From: Xiphias gladius
Taxonomy: Eukaryota > Chordata > Actinopteri > Istiophoriformes > Xiphiidae
DNA: 64,000 bases
Assembly (NCBI RefSeq): GCF_016859285.1
Contig: NC_053415.1
Span: forward strand, 4,458,501-4,522,500
Direction: 5' to 3'
Position 1 is the first letter of the stretch; each line of letters begins with the position of its first letter. The notes beneath the pieces are model-generated. The model ran no database searches and was not told where the DNA came from. It saw only the letters and a list, made by a program, of their open reading frames with translations. Positions 46,701-58,600 of this stretch are shown one piece after another. The position numbers and the translations under genes were made by a program.

Positions 46701-48790
46701 GATACACACAGACAGAGAGACAGACCGAGACGAAAGCGCATGCATGAACAAAGTGGTATCATGAAATCCTCTGCTGTATTCTGCTCACTTTAAAAGCCCC
46801 AGCTGCACCTTTTCACCACCATTTTTCACCATAAAAGACAAATAAGGCTAAAACAATGGCAATGACGGTTGAAGAGATGGCTTGTAAGATACTGAACTGT
46901 CACTCAGGGACTGTCAGTTAGCAACATAAAGTGTGCATGTGTTCTATAACTTTTCGAAGTCACCTGATGTCACTAAAACAGCGTCTGCCAGCATCTTTGA
47001 AAACACTTTCATTGGCGGGTGGCAAATTCTTAACATAGTGGCTTTAAACTTAACTTAGCATTTATGTGGCAGGACAAAATATAGCTGCTGCATATCTCAG
47101 GTATGAAATGAAATGAAAGGGCATGGGGAGGATGATTCGTCTTACCTGGGAGCAAGAAGAGAGGTCCCCCATAGTCCCCTGCCCAGTGACCGTCGTCAGC
47201 CTGGAGGTGACTGTAGAAGTGCATACCTTTCAGAGCAGCATCCACAGCCGTGTGGGCAGCTGGGGAGCCAGACACAAACTTACCCTGTGGAGAGAATACG
47301 ATACCACTAGTACCGCCACCAACAACTGCAGTTGTAATAGAAACTGCTGGTACTGATAAAAACTCTGATTTACCTGACCGAACTCCCTCTGTACATTCAT
47401 GTCTCCGTCTTCCTAACCACAGCCTTTTTTTTTTTGGCATTTGACACAAAGGAAAAGAGGAGATTCTAACTTCAGTTATAAAAAAAAAAAAAAAAAAAAG
47501 GAAACCCCACCGTGTCCATGCCTAGTGAGTGGGCTTCCAGCATGGTCTGCTCTCTGTCTGGGGTCTCCTGGTCCTCCATGTAGCGCCATGTCTGCCTGCC
47601 CTCAACATTAGTAAGCCTCCAGCGGCTCAGGTCTGTGGCTGGCTCTGTCCTGTACGGCCCCCCTCGCCTCCGCAAGCACCTGACAGAGACAGCTAGTATT
47701 TTAATGATGTGGTTCCTCTAACTTATTCCATATGCAAGTTCAGTACTAAATATTAGATCTTGTACTTAATGTAGGATTCTCGCACAATGGAAGAGTGAAA
47801 CCAATAATTCCGCAGATGATACTGCTGCTGGTTTTTAGCTCATGTGCTACAAAGGTGTGACACACGCTCCAAAAATGTGTGTAGAATATGAAGTAATCAA
47901 AGCAGAAGCTTTATAACGGCAGTGTGTTTTCTTCCTGTAAAGTTGTGCCCAAACCCTGCAACCACTTGGTGAGGAGGACACTCTTCACAAAACTCATTAG
48001 GGTTTCTTACAATTCAACCGTTTATAGGGGATTGGCACCATAATCGGCATTAATAATTTTCCAATACACTGCAACCTAATTAAAACCTTTGTAAGACTTA
48101 TAATGAACCTTTAAATCTGTTTGTTGGCTTTGTCAGGGGCGTTGATTCATTTTGTGTTTTAGTCATCTTGTGTTGCATTGTTATCAGCGTTTCCTTGAAA
48201 TGTTTAGTTGCTTCTTTCCACAAAACCATTTCAATAGTGCAAACTGTGCCGGGAGGTTAATTCTGGAGCTGGTCGAGGTGGAGCTTCTTTTAATAACTTT
48301 ATACTGCATATTTTTGGCTTGTTTAAACAACTAAACAATGCATCTCATTTTATAAACCGATGATAGGTGTTGTATGCACAATCTGAATCTGTAAAGTATC
48401 TAGTATATGCAGCTCTGAAGTGAACAGAAGACGTACATCGGCATAAACTGGAGGGACGCAAGTCAAGTACCTGGGTTAATAACTGTTCTCAACTACAGCT
48501 GCTAGTGAGCAAATGTACTTAGTTGAATGAAGCTTTTCTACTGTAGCTGGTGCGGAGAGAGCACCTGAAACAGTCCGAGCAGTAAACGCCACCCCGGTTC
48601 ACACGGGCCTACAGCTTTGGCGACAACGTGACAGTTATTCATTCATTCACACTTTCCACAGAAACTTCTATCACCTCCCGTCGCTTTCACGTCATGTTTC
48701 GAACGAGGGGAAACTGTAAGAAAGGGAAGCTTTGGAGACATCGTCCGTTAAATTGGAAAAATAAATGTATACTTACGTTCCCTCAGTCAT
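37764..48790 (-). CDS. lss: Lanosterol synthase (complete, 22 coding exons, 735 aa)
   Basis: Oxidosqualene cyclase of the ER membrane; it folds 2,3-oxidosqualene into lanosterol, the first sterol of cholesterol synthesis. Exons: 48790-48777, 47679-47511, 47284-47146, 46676-46568, 46121-46000, 45654-45558, 45062-44927, 43369-43261, 43072-42954, 42838-42741, 42504-42477, 42270-42214, 41233-41162, 40891-40841, 40664-40515, 40032-39936, 39465-39360, 39036-38971, 38888-38808, 38678-38508, 38148-38070, 37901-37764. They total 2,208 nt with no stop or shift; human LSS has 732 residues. The start [18 protein letters not shown] matches human. The catalytic motif is VADCTAE (exon 15), whose Asp is residue 456, equal to human Asp455. 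QW-type repeats are seen as [33 protein letters not shown] and PNGDWPQ. The end is [14 protein letters not shown]...LAGKVKL. The coding part of exon 1 is 14 nt and exon 11 is only 28 nt. Introns carry a LINE fragment and other repeats. mcm3ap lies immediately upstream. Confidence 0.98.
41273..42145 (+). mobile_element. LINE reverse-transcriptase fragment (CR1/L2/Rex-like) antisense in lss
   Basis: The plus strand reads [20 protein letters not shown] and [16 protein letters not shown], then [13 protein letters not shown] residues near 41540-41570. [12 protein letters not shown] motif follows at about 41650. These are reverse transcriptase blocks of CR1/L2-like elements. Several stops and shifts break the frame. 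It lies in the intron between lss exons 12 and 13, opposite to lss. The endonuclease end is absent, as expected for 5' truncation. Confidence 0.75.
43690..44680. repeat. Dispersed repeat remnants in the lss exon 7-8 intron
   Basis: The segment contains CTTACCGATACCGAGTACCA (about 43747) and an ATCGTTCAGGAAATTAATGG / GTTAATTGCAGCCCAAC end (about 44647-44678). Both are typical pieces of fish DNA-transposon repeats. A 142-codon plus frame (44128-44556) lies between them but has no recognisable domain. Boundaries are uncertain. Confidence 0.4.
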
Positions 48791-49060
48791 AGCCGTGGTT
48801 GTCAGATACAGACTTGAACCCTCCAATGAACCATAAGAATAAATTGCTTTTCAGCTGCAAGCCTGTGGTGCTTCGAAGAAACTATGGTTCGTCGTTCAAT
48901 ATAGACCAGACTACCTTTCCCAGAGGCCATGGCCGCACCGCCCGAGAAGTCATCTACATGGAGAGACATGAGCAGAGACTCGGCTGTCCAATCACGGGCC
49001 GAGTGGGCGGAGAACTAGGCGGGCCCGCCGTGAGGCCCTCCAATCAGAGCGCTCCTACGA
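48791..49060 (-). promoter_or_regulatory. lss promoter with two inverted CCAAT boxes and GC boxes
   Basis: Upstream of the lss start codon the DNA is GC-rich. On the sense (minus) strand ATTGG occurs at 48992-48988 and at 49044-49040. GC boxes of the CCGCCC/GCCCGCC type (about 49000-49030) lie between them. CCAAT-box (NF-Y) and Sp1 sites beside a sterol element are the known setting of SREBP-2 targets such as this gene. I do not see an unambiguous sterol element. There is no TATA box. Confidence 0.55.
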
Positions 49061-49144
49061 TAAATACTACACATGTGCTCACACATTGAATGTGATGACC
49101 CGATAGCTGCAGCCGAATGATAACTACCCATGAAAAATAAGGTT

Positions 49145-49150
49145 TTTATT
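49145..49150 (-). terminator. Poly(A) signal of mcm3ap
   Basis: AATAAA on the minus strand about 480 bp after the mcm3ap stop. Cleavage would fall near 49,125, under 100 bp from the distal CCAAT box of lss. Confidence 0.5.
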
Positions 49151-49368
49151 CAATATTTAGTCGATAGTTTCATAATTCAACAGTACAAATATATTGGTTC
49201 ACACATAAAACCCGAAGCCATCTATTGTACAAGCACATTCTGAGTCTTTCAACACCTGTTAAAGACAGACAAGAGAAGCAGCTTTTCTAGAGATTTTAAC
49301 ACGCTTTACGAATCAGCATCTAAGCAGGTTTGTGCAAAAAATGTTAGACACTGTATTTGTACTTACGG

Positions 49369-49369
<1 letters not shown>

Positions 49370-49410
<41 letters not shown>
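49370..49410. repeat. (CA)n microsatellite in the mcm3ap 3' UTR
   Basis: An uninterrupted CA run of about 40 bp between the mcm3ap stop codon and its proposed poly(A) signal, so it is probably transcribed as (GU)n. Confidence 0.9.
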
Positions 49411-49414
<4 letters not shown>

Positions 49415-49632
49415 TAAAGTTAGAAATGCTAAATCAGTGGAACAAAATTAAACCAAGGGTAAAAATATTGATTTTCTTCTCTACTTGTACACAGCCAGAC
49501 CTTAATAAAAAGAAAAAAGAAGCTCAGCATGAGCTCAGCAAATACATCAAAGTAGTCTGTTGTTGGAGGCAAAGGGCTTGTTTGTCCTCACTTTTCAAGA
49601 CATTTTTTAGAAGTTTGGGTAGCAACAGTACA

Positions 49633-52600
49633 TCAGTCATCGACAATGCTCAGCAGACCACTCAGCTTCAGTCTGCAGGCCAGTTCTTCCTCTTGGCTCG
49701 CTAAAATCTGTCGCTCGAGTTCCTTCAGTCGCCGTGACATAGACACGGGAATGGCTTTAGGCCAGTCTGCTTTCTCCGACAGATCGTCAAGCTCCTGAAA
49801 AGCCGAGACAATGAAAATGTGTGATTACTGCAATCTTTAATTGCAGCATTTACAGAATACTCAAATTCAATCTCTTGTCATTTGCAGCCACATGTATTTT
49901 AATGTAAAAAAAAAAAAAAAAAACCCAACAAAGACTAACTTCAATTGTAAAGCTCAGTAGGTTCGGCCAAACTTTCCCTCTTCTCAAAGGCCACTTCAAA
50001 AAAAGACCCTGGAACATGGAAGGAGGAGAGATGTCGTACCTGTGCAAGTGTGGCCTCTCTAGTCTTGGCTCTGGGGGTGTGCATTATGGTTGTGGGCATG
50101 GACAGCAGGGTGGAGGATGGAATGAAGAGCGGCGTGGACAAATGGTCCAAGGGGTCACCATCCAGCCAACGTTGAAGCTGCTCCATGCTCCTGTAGAGAG
50201 ATACAGAGGTGTGTATTAGACATGACACACACATATTGAAATTATTTCGGGCAAATAAGAGGTGTAATGGAAATGAAATAATTCAACTGCCAAAAACCTT
50301 TTTTTTTTTAACCAAGGCAGCATACAACAACTTATTTAGTAAGAAGTAAGAAAAGTGGAAAAGTGTTCAAATTTCTATATTCATCTACAAACTAAACATC
50401 GGCACTGAGCTTTATCTCATTCTCTACCAAAGTTTATCCCTTTATGATAAAATTATTCAGTTCTCTTCCATATACACAGCAGTACTGTTGATAAGCAAAA
50501 TGGTGTATTTGATAAACACCAAACCTACATTTAATGTGTCTATCTAACAGCAGAGCTGTTGCCATACCTTTTGCTTTCAGCCTTCTCCTCCGCTAAGCTC
50601 TGGAGGACTTTGTGGGCCAGCAGCTCTTGTGCTGTAGGAGTGTGTGTGATGTCCAGAGGGGCTGTCGGGGCTTCGAGAGGCTCCGCCAAAGTGTGGAACA
50701 ACCGCTGTCTGAGGGACAGGCCGGTAGGCGGGGCACAGGCAGTTGAACCTGACCTGAAGATGCAAGAGGGAGGGTGAGGATGAAGGAGGGAGACAGGGAG
50801 AGAGGGTCAATGTGAAAGAGAAATTGCAAGGTCACTGAAATGCGACGTGTAATTGCTTGTATGTTCTTGAAAACTACCTCCACCCTCAGTAATGTCTCAT
50901 TCTAACTTGAGTTACAGGGAAAGAATGTCAAAGTTGCAAAATGCAGCTTTTACAATAATTTATTACAATGTACATTATTAGTATGTGTTTGAGAACTCAC
51001 CAGCTGCCACATGTAGCTTTATCTGACACCACAGCACATACTTGATGTGCACACACTGGTGTGTGTGCCCTTCATACCATCTGCTCTGCGTTTGTGAAAT
51101 AACTGCCTGACACTGGTGACCCTGGCCATTAACTGAGGTTAGCGACCACAGGAAGAAGCTGTAGGAGCTGTTGTCCGTGTAACAGATGTCAGTCACTCAA
51201 CAATAACTACAACTCATCAAAATGAAAAATGTTACAGCCGTTACATCAACGGAGGATTTAGGAGGAGTTCAACACACTGAACTGCCTTGAAGTGCCAATT
51301 TGCATCCTGCATTTTGAAGGTTAAGGTAAAGTATAGAAGGTAAAAGACACTTTATTAGAGCCGTTTGGACTTCCTTACCCTCCCTTCTCCTGCTGCTTCT
51401 CCCTGTGTGTTTGTCTGACGGCCTGGGTCCATTCCTCAGGTGGCTGGAAACCCTTCAGTGACTCTGTGGGGAAGTAAACCAGGATCTCGCCATCCTCTGT
51501 CACAGCATCTTAAACAACAAAACAAACAAATAGTTACATATTGTAATATGCCATCAGTAGGTACTGGTGGAATAGGTATATTGATTCTTGTTCTTTGTCC
51601 ACAGAAAAATAACTTCCCACGAGAATGCCCTCACCTTCACAGGCAGGTGGTCCGGGTATCTGCCAGTCTTTCAGCTTGTGGTCTATGCAAATCACCAGCA
51701 CGTCGTCCCAAGGGATCTGACTGTAGGCTGGACACACACTCTCATCTCCATTGCCCCATTTTCCCATGGTTACCTTTAGCCTGACCCTTTCCAGAAGGTT
51801 TTCCAGCCGTGACATTAGGAGAGGCTGACTGCGACGTGAGACTGGGATCTGAGCCGCATAGCGATAGATGGAGGAGCAGAGCTCAGACCACGAGTCTAGA
51901 GAGAGGGAGAGATAATAAAGGAAGGGAGGAGGAAGTACAATAAATGGATTACTGGTGTCTTCTGTACTCAGAATGATATTGCAAAGGAGTGGAAAAATTA
52001 ATAGACGCCATGGCCTTCCGACAAATAATAATGATATACTAAAGTTGTCTCAGTCACTGACCAGTGGCAGATGGCTGCTCCCACTGTGGCAGCTGCAGAC
52101 TGAGGATGGCTGTGTGTAACCAGGCCAGGTGCTGATCTGAGTTCCAGCCCAGATGAGGAACAAAGTCACGGGTACCAGCCAGGCAGAACTCGACAGGCGG
52201 CCACGAGAGTTTGCAGAGATCCTGGGATGAGACTTTGTCAGCAATGTGGGCCAGGACGGCGTTGTACAGCTTGATGACAGGTGCAGGGTCCTGTGCAGGA
52301 AGACATGCAGCAGCTCGATCCTGGTGGTGGGCACAAAGTCTGGGACTGAACTCACGACTCAAACTGGCTTCTACAAGCTGCACCAGGGTCTGGCAGGAGA
52401 GCGGGAAGGGTGGTGGAGCACGGGCCAGCAGCCAACGCATGGCCTGGCTTAGCTAGAGACACACAAAAGGACAGAAAAGGACAGTGTTAATAGGCCATAT
52501 AGTCTTTGAAGAAATGTTTCAAAACTTTCAAATTACATCAGTGATTCTGACCCTTTTTGACTCACAATGAAGGAGGTTTCATTGCAGGTTGCATACATCT

Positions 52601-55600
52601 ATAGAGTATGAGCAGTGAGTATCAAAGAGTAATGTTCCCCTGGAAAATTCTCAGGTTGTTTCAATTGTTTTGCTTCAGGTGTGAACTGGCAGCAAAAGAG
52701 GAGATCAGGGAGAAAACGCAAGAGCTGCAAGAACAGAAGAGAGAGACGGAGGGGAGGCAGCTGGCTAAGGAAAAGGAGTGCATCCTAAAGGCAAGCAAGA
52801 TGGAGGAGGGGATGACGCTCCTCGTGCAGCAAAACACCAAGCTTCAGGTATGCCGCCTCAGCTGATCATACTGATTTGAACTAATAACTTTCGGGATTGA
52901 CACAGCCTGTTTCAGAGATATCCTTTTTGCAGAAAGATACTGACATATATGCTGTCTCTCTCTATATCAGGAGCTTGCTTTAAAATCTGACAAAGAGAAG
53001 GCAGAAATGAAAAGGGAGGCAAACAATGCAGGGAGGGAGACTGATAATACGCTGAAGAAAGACGAAAGACAAGCTGAAGAAAGAGATGAAGTAGAAGAGA
53101 GAAAAGAAAGAGCAGGGGAAGAGACGTACAATCTTTTCTCCCTTCCTAGACTCTCTCACCCCCTTTTCCCTTTCACCCCCACCCCTGTGTATGTGTAGTA
53201 CCTGTTTGGATCCCTGGATGTCGCTTGTGGTCTCTGGTATGAAGAAGAATGTGTACTCTGATATCAGGCCTTCCTTGACCAGTGTGTGCAGCATCAGGGC
53301 TAGGGGACAAGGCACCGTGAGAGGAGTGATTCAGGGTTTACAAATTCCACACATGTTAATTCATCTACTGCCCTGACATACAAAGCAACTTCAATAACCT
53401 GCTTTTTATAAATGCCTAATAGAATATCCCAAGTTGTGTTTATACTAATGTTCATGACTTTAATCTTAGAGTATCACAATCAGAAACTTATTCAAGTCAT
53501 TATTACTGTTAATTACCTTCTACAAGTTTCTGTGTTTCAGCGCCGCCATCAGGTCCTGGCACCAGAATGACCAGAGGCAGTGGGCAGTGCCAGGTGCTGG
53601 CTTGTTGTAGCTGTTTGAGCTGAAGAAGGGCTGACAGCAGAGGCACATCCTGCTCATCGTGTCCGGGCTCGATGATGGGCATGGCGGGCAGCAACATTAT
53701 CAGAGCTCCTGTCCCATGGAGCTCACAGCTCTCCTCCATGTTGGACAGGCTGTCTTCGGTCAGTGGGCCTCGGGACGCCTGGGACACAACAACAAGAAGA
53801 GTGGTCCGAAAACACAGTGCCAAGGTAGGGCAAATAATATTTTTATCAACGTAATTAACTACAAACTTATATTGAGAGTAGATACAAACATTTGTACTAT
53901 TTTACTAATGTGGCTTATTAATAAGTTAAGATATAGTGGAGCATCTACAGTGTTTGATAGCTTTGTTGATGAATACACATTGAATGTAGTACAAAATAAT
54001 GGACACTGCTAAAGAGTCAAGTCTCAGCTTTTACTTGAGCAAGTTTACGTCATTATAGAAAGAACTGAGTGGGGGAAATAACACAAAGCGCACAAATTGC
54101 AAGGGTTCGAAAGTAATTAGACACTTGGTTACTAAAGCTGTGAAATGTTTCTTGGGCAGCTTTGTGTTGTTTCAATGTTAGTTCATGCACTACAAACACT
54201 CACATGGCTCAGAGTTGACTGAGAGTTGAGAGTTGCCATTTAGATTGAGCTGAAGTTGTCTGTCAGTATGAGGAGTGAAGAGGTGAACATGCAAGTGAAG
54301 ATGATAATGATGAGGCTCAGAAAAAGCAAAAATCTATCAGAGATATCAAAAGTAGAGGGTTTGCCAAAATCAGCAGGTGGGTACTTTCTAAAAGAGCAGA
54401 TCTGTACAGGAAAATTTGAAAGTAGTAAACAAGCTGGTAGACCAAGGAGCACAACTCTTGTGGATGATCCCTTTTTTGACTGCACAGCAAGTCAAGAACA
54501 CGCATTTCCTTGTAAACAATCATGAGAAGACTTGATGACCAGAACCTCAGAGGATTCACCACAAGATACAAACCCCTGGTAAACCTCAAAAACCAGGCTG
54601 CAGTTCACAAAAACACACAAAGGAAACGGGTAGAGTTCTGGAACAAAGTTCTATGGACTGATGAAACAAAAATCAACCAGGAGCATTCTGTGAGCTCAGA
54701 TTCGGTCAAATGCATCAAAACTCATTGGACGACATTTCATCCTTCAGCAGGACAGCGATCCTAAACATACGGCCAAAGCAACCACAGAGCATTTCACTGT
54801 GAAGAGGTGGAATATCCTGGACTGGCCGAGTCAGTCACCTGATCTCGGCCCGACTGAGCAGCAGTCCACTTGATGAAGACCAGACTAAAGGCAGAGAGAC
54901 CCCATGACATCAGCAAGAGCTGATGGAGGCTGCAGTGAAGCTCTGGGAGAGCATCACTAGGGAAGATACAAAGTGTCTTCTGATGTCTGTGGATCAGTTT
55001 TCAACCAGTCATTGACTGTAAAGGATTTTCCACCAAAATATGAAATATGATGATTTTGTTTGACTTCAAAAGTGTATCTATCCAGCTATTTTTGAACCCC
55101 TACAATTTGGACACTGTGTTAAAAAGGCTCTATCTCCCACACAATTCTTTCTATAATGATGTAAACCCACCCAGATTAAAGCTGAGACTTGGCACTTAAA
55201 TGTAGTATCTGTTGTTTTATATCAAATTGAATGTGTTGAAGCTCAGAGCCAGAAGGACAAAACATGTGTAACTATCCAAATACTTACGCTCTGGGCTGTA
55301 TGGTTTACCTTACCAAGAGTTTATTTATATGTCGTTTTTTATAATGATCTTTTTTATTCTTCTACTAATTTATAATTCTTTTTTAGCACAGCCAGGCTGC
55401 ATTTCAGTGCACATACTTAATGAGCATGTGACAGATAAAACCTATGAAATATGAAACTCTGTCAAACCATTAATTTATATGTACACTTGATCCCCAGACG
55501 AGCCCTGTTGAATACACACTGTCTCAAAAACATCCAGATTTGTAACACTTTTCTAAGCATTTGACTGCAGTCATCCACATTAGCTGCAGTCTGATCTAAC

Positions 55601-58600
55601 CTTGACGCTGATGTGGACTTTGTGAGTGCGCTCTGCTTTCTCTTGCATTGTGTTGGTGACACAGAGGGTCCGCAGTGTGCCATCTGGCTGCTCCTCCCTG
55701 ACTTCTGATGACTTGCCACCCCCAAGTTTGACCTCCAGCCAGTCTGAGAGGATGCTATATCAAAAGACAGGAGAGGGCGAACTCAGCAAAAGGTCTGATG
55801 AACACTGGGTGACCTCATCACGAATGAAATGAAATGAAATATCGAAGGAAATTAAATATCTGCCTGTCACAATTGCTGTTACTGGGTTGACCTTTTGTCA
55901 TATTGGGCTGCAGCCGCCTACCTGTCTGCCAGGCTGGCTACACTCTCGTGGTCGCTGGGTAAGAGGAGAGCAACTTTCCAGAAGATTCGGTCAGGTGGGT
56001 CAGGGATGTTTTCTGTTGCCAGTGCTGGCAGGTCGAGCGGCGCCCACACCATGTCACTGAGAGCAACATCAAAAAGAGGTCAAACGCTGCTTCGTGACAT
56101 GGACCACTGACTGAATAAACATACCAATCATCTCGAGACTTACTCAAGCAGCTGTTGATAGTAGTAGTGGACTCTCATCTGGTGGACTGCTTGTTGCCTC
56201 ATTTTTAATAACCTTAACAAGATACAAAATAAGTTTCATACTTGCTGCAGCAGTAAAGTGACATTTATTTCAAAGACAACAGCCTAAAAACATAGTTAGC
56301 ATGCTGCAAAAATCTAACCAAACAATCATACATCATAATGTAAAATGATGCAATAATGTAATGAGAGTTTTTCCATTAGACCTTGTGTTGTCGAGAGACC
56401 CACTTTGAGAACAACCCTAATTGGAGATGAAAATACCTGGTGCTAGACAGGGCTAGGGTGCCAGCATTTCCCAGGTTGACCAGGCCACGGGACAGATCTG
56501 TTATGCAGGGCTTTGCAGGGGCGCTGGGGGCCAGTGCCTTGAGTTTGAATCGAGGGTCCACACAGCAAGGAGCGGCGGGGAAACCTCTCATCTGTCTCTT
56601 CAGCTGCCGACGCACTGCTACCACATCACGCCACCTGGTGGTACAGATGAGAAAAGGGAAAAAAAAAGGGAAGGTTACGGATACAGTAACTTGTAAGATA
56701 TTTGAATTCCAAAAGAGTTAGAATTATGTACCGGTGTGTCAGTTTAACTGGTTGATATTGGCCTGGCAAAGAATTGTCTGGGTTTCATTATGGTGGTTTG
56801 CGTTACATGATTATTGCACTTAATATTTTACTGGCTTTCCAAATTCTCTGTTCACTTACCTTTTAATGTACTTGTGGATACGTTGCAGCTCAGCATCGAG
56901 GATTTCCTCAACCATCAGAGCAATATCTGCATTCAGAGTCTCCTCAACTAGATTGGCACAGACCTGCGCTGTGCACTTAGCCACACACTCTGCTTTCTTA
57001 TTCACTGCCCGCCTGAAAAAAGTTAAAGAAAAAAGGAGATTTTAAATTCAGTTGAACTCATTTGTTAAAATGGGAGATTAAAAGGTTTTTCTTCTTCTTC
57101 CTGGAGTATTTTATTGTCATTATAAGGAGTTATGCTACCCATGTAGCTTAATTTTTACATATGCTTTTATTAATTTATTGATAACTTTTGAGTGCTTTTT
57201 ATAAAGATATTGTGAGAGCTTGTATTACTAATGGAGCCCATATACAATGTTCAAACACGGACATCAGACAAGATCAAATTTTGACGAGTTTTAAAAGCTT
57301 ACTGGATCTCAGAGGTGGCGGACTCCTTGATGGTCTCATCTAAAACTTCATGGATGATCTCTGTGCAGAGAGAGAAGCTGAACTGAGCCAGGAAAGCCTC
57401 GTGCTCCTGCCTCCTTCTGGTACAGACAGAAATTGAAAACGAAACATGGGTGAGTTGTGGAAAACTAAATATTTGCGCAGCCCTACTCTGGAGGTCACAA
57501 GCTGTGAATGGTGCGCTTTGTTGACAGTTTACAAGTATGTCTTCTTGAATCAGACCAAAACAAAACTAGCAGAGCTAACAAATGTAATTGTGTGGCCTGT
57601 TTTATGGCTAAGGGTAGAAGATGCTCTCCCCTTTCTCGACCAATTTGAGGACAGCGAAAAATCGCAGCGCGCTATAATCAACACGCTGTCAATATCAAGC
57701 TGTGCTTAACTGTCAGTAGACGAACCTGGCTTCTTCAAGCTTGCGTTTCTCTTCAGCAACCCGCTCCTGTTCCAACCTGATCTCGCTGGAAGACAGCTCC
57801 TGCAGCATCTGTCCCAACACCTCATTCACCAGTGACTCCACCTGCACACTGCTCTCACTGCAGAACCACAAAAGGTAATAAGACAGAAACTTAAGTCATC
57901 TTAATAAAACAGTCAGGGGGTTAGATCTCTGCTGACTCTACACACTGACCTAACCTAAAAAAAAAAAAGAAAAAAACCATGGTAACTTTGAAGAAGTGGG
58001 TTAGTATGACATGCATTAAAATGTATGCTATTTGAACTTATCATGCACAAGAAAAGCTGGTAAAGAAGATGGATGGATTATAAATCATCTCAACTTACGC
58101 AAGAGCTGTCGTGACGTAGCTCGCACCAACATCGGCTACCTCCCTCACTGCTGCTGCAACCACCTCTTCAATCACACAGTCTAGTTCAGCCATTATGTCC
58201 TGCAGGTATAACACAGCCAGTCATTATAGTTCACTGTTGCTTTCATGAGCTGTAGTTAGAGACAGACTGTTTTATTTATTTTTTTAAATAGATTTTTGTC
58301 TTACATTTTGACTTCGTTATTTCTCAATTTTTAGGGTTGACCCTGAAATATTGGTTGTACTTAGCATTTGGTGGCTAAAATGCCATGTTTGAAGTTTTCA
58401 AGAGCAATACATTTTCAAGTTTCAAGTACCAATACTCTCAACTGGAGCAGCCATTTTTTGACAGAAAATGTCACAGCCTTGTTGGAGTGAGCAACCCCGA
58501 GTGGCTGGCAGACCAAAAGCCTGCATTTACAAGATGGGCTGGAGTCTAATCAGAGACAACAGCGCTGCACACTTCCTCCAGTTTTAATGACAAACTTTCT

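Noticed and set aside
49357-49704. 115-codon plus-strand frame over the mcm3ap 3' end
   Set aside because: Runs through a CA repeat and the antisense of the last mcm3ap exon.
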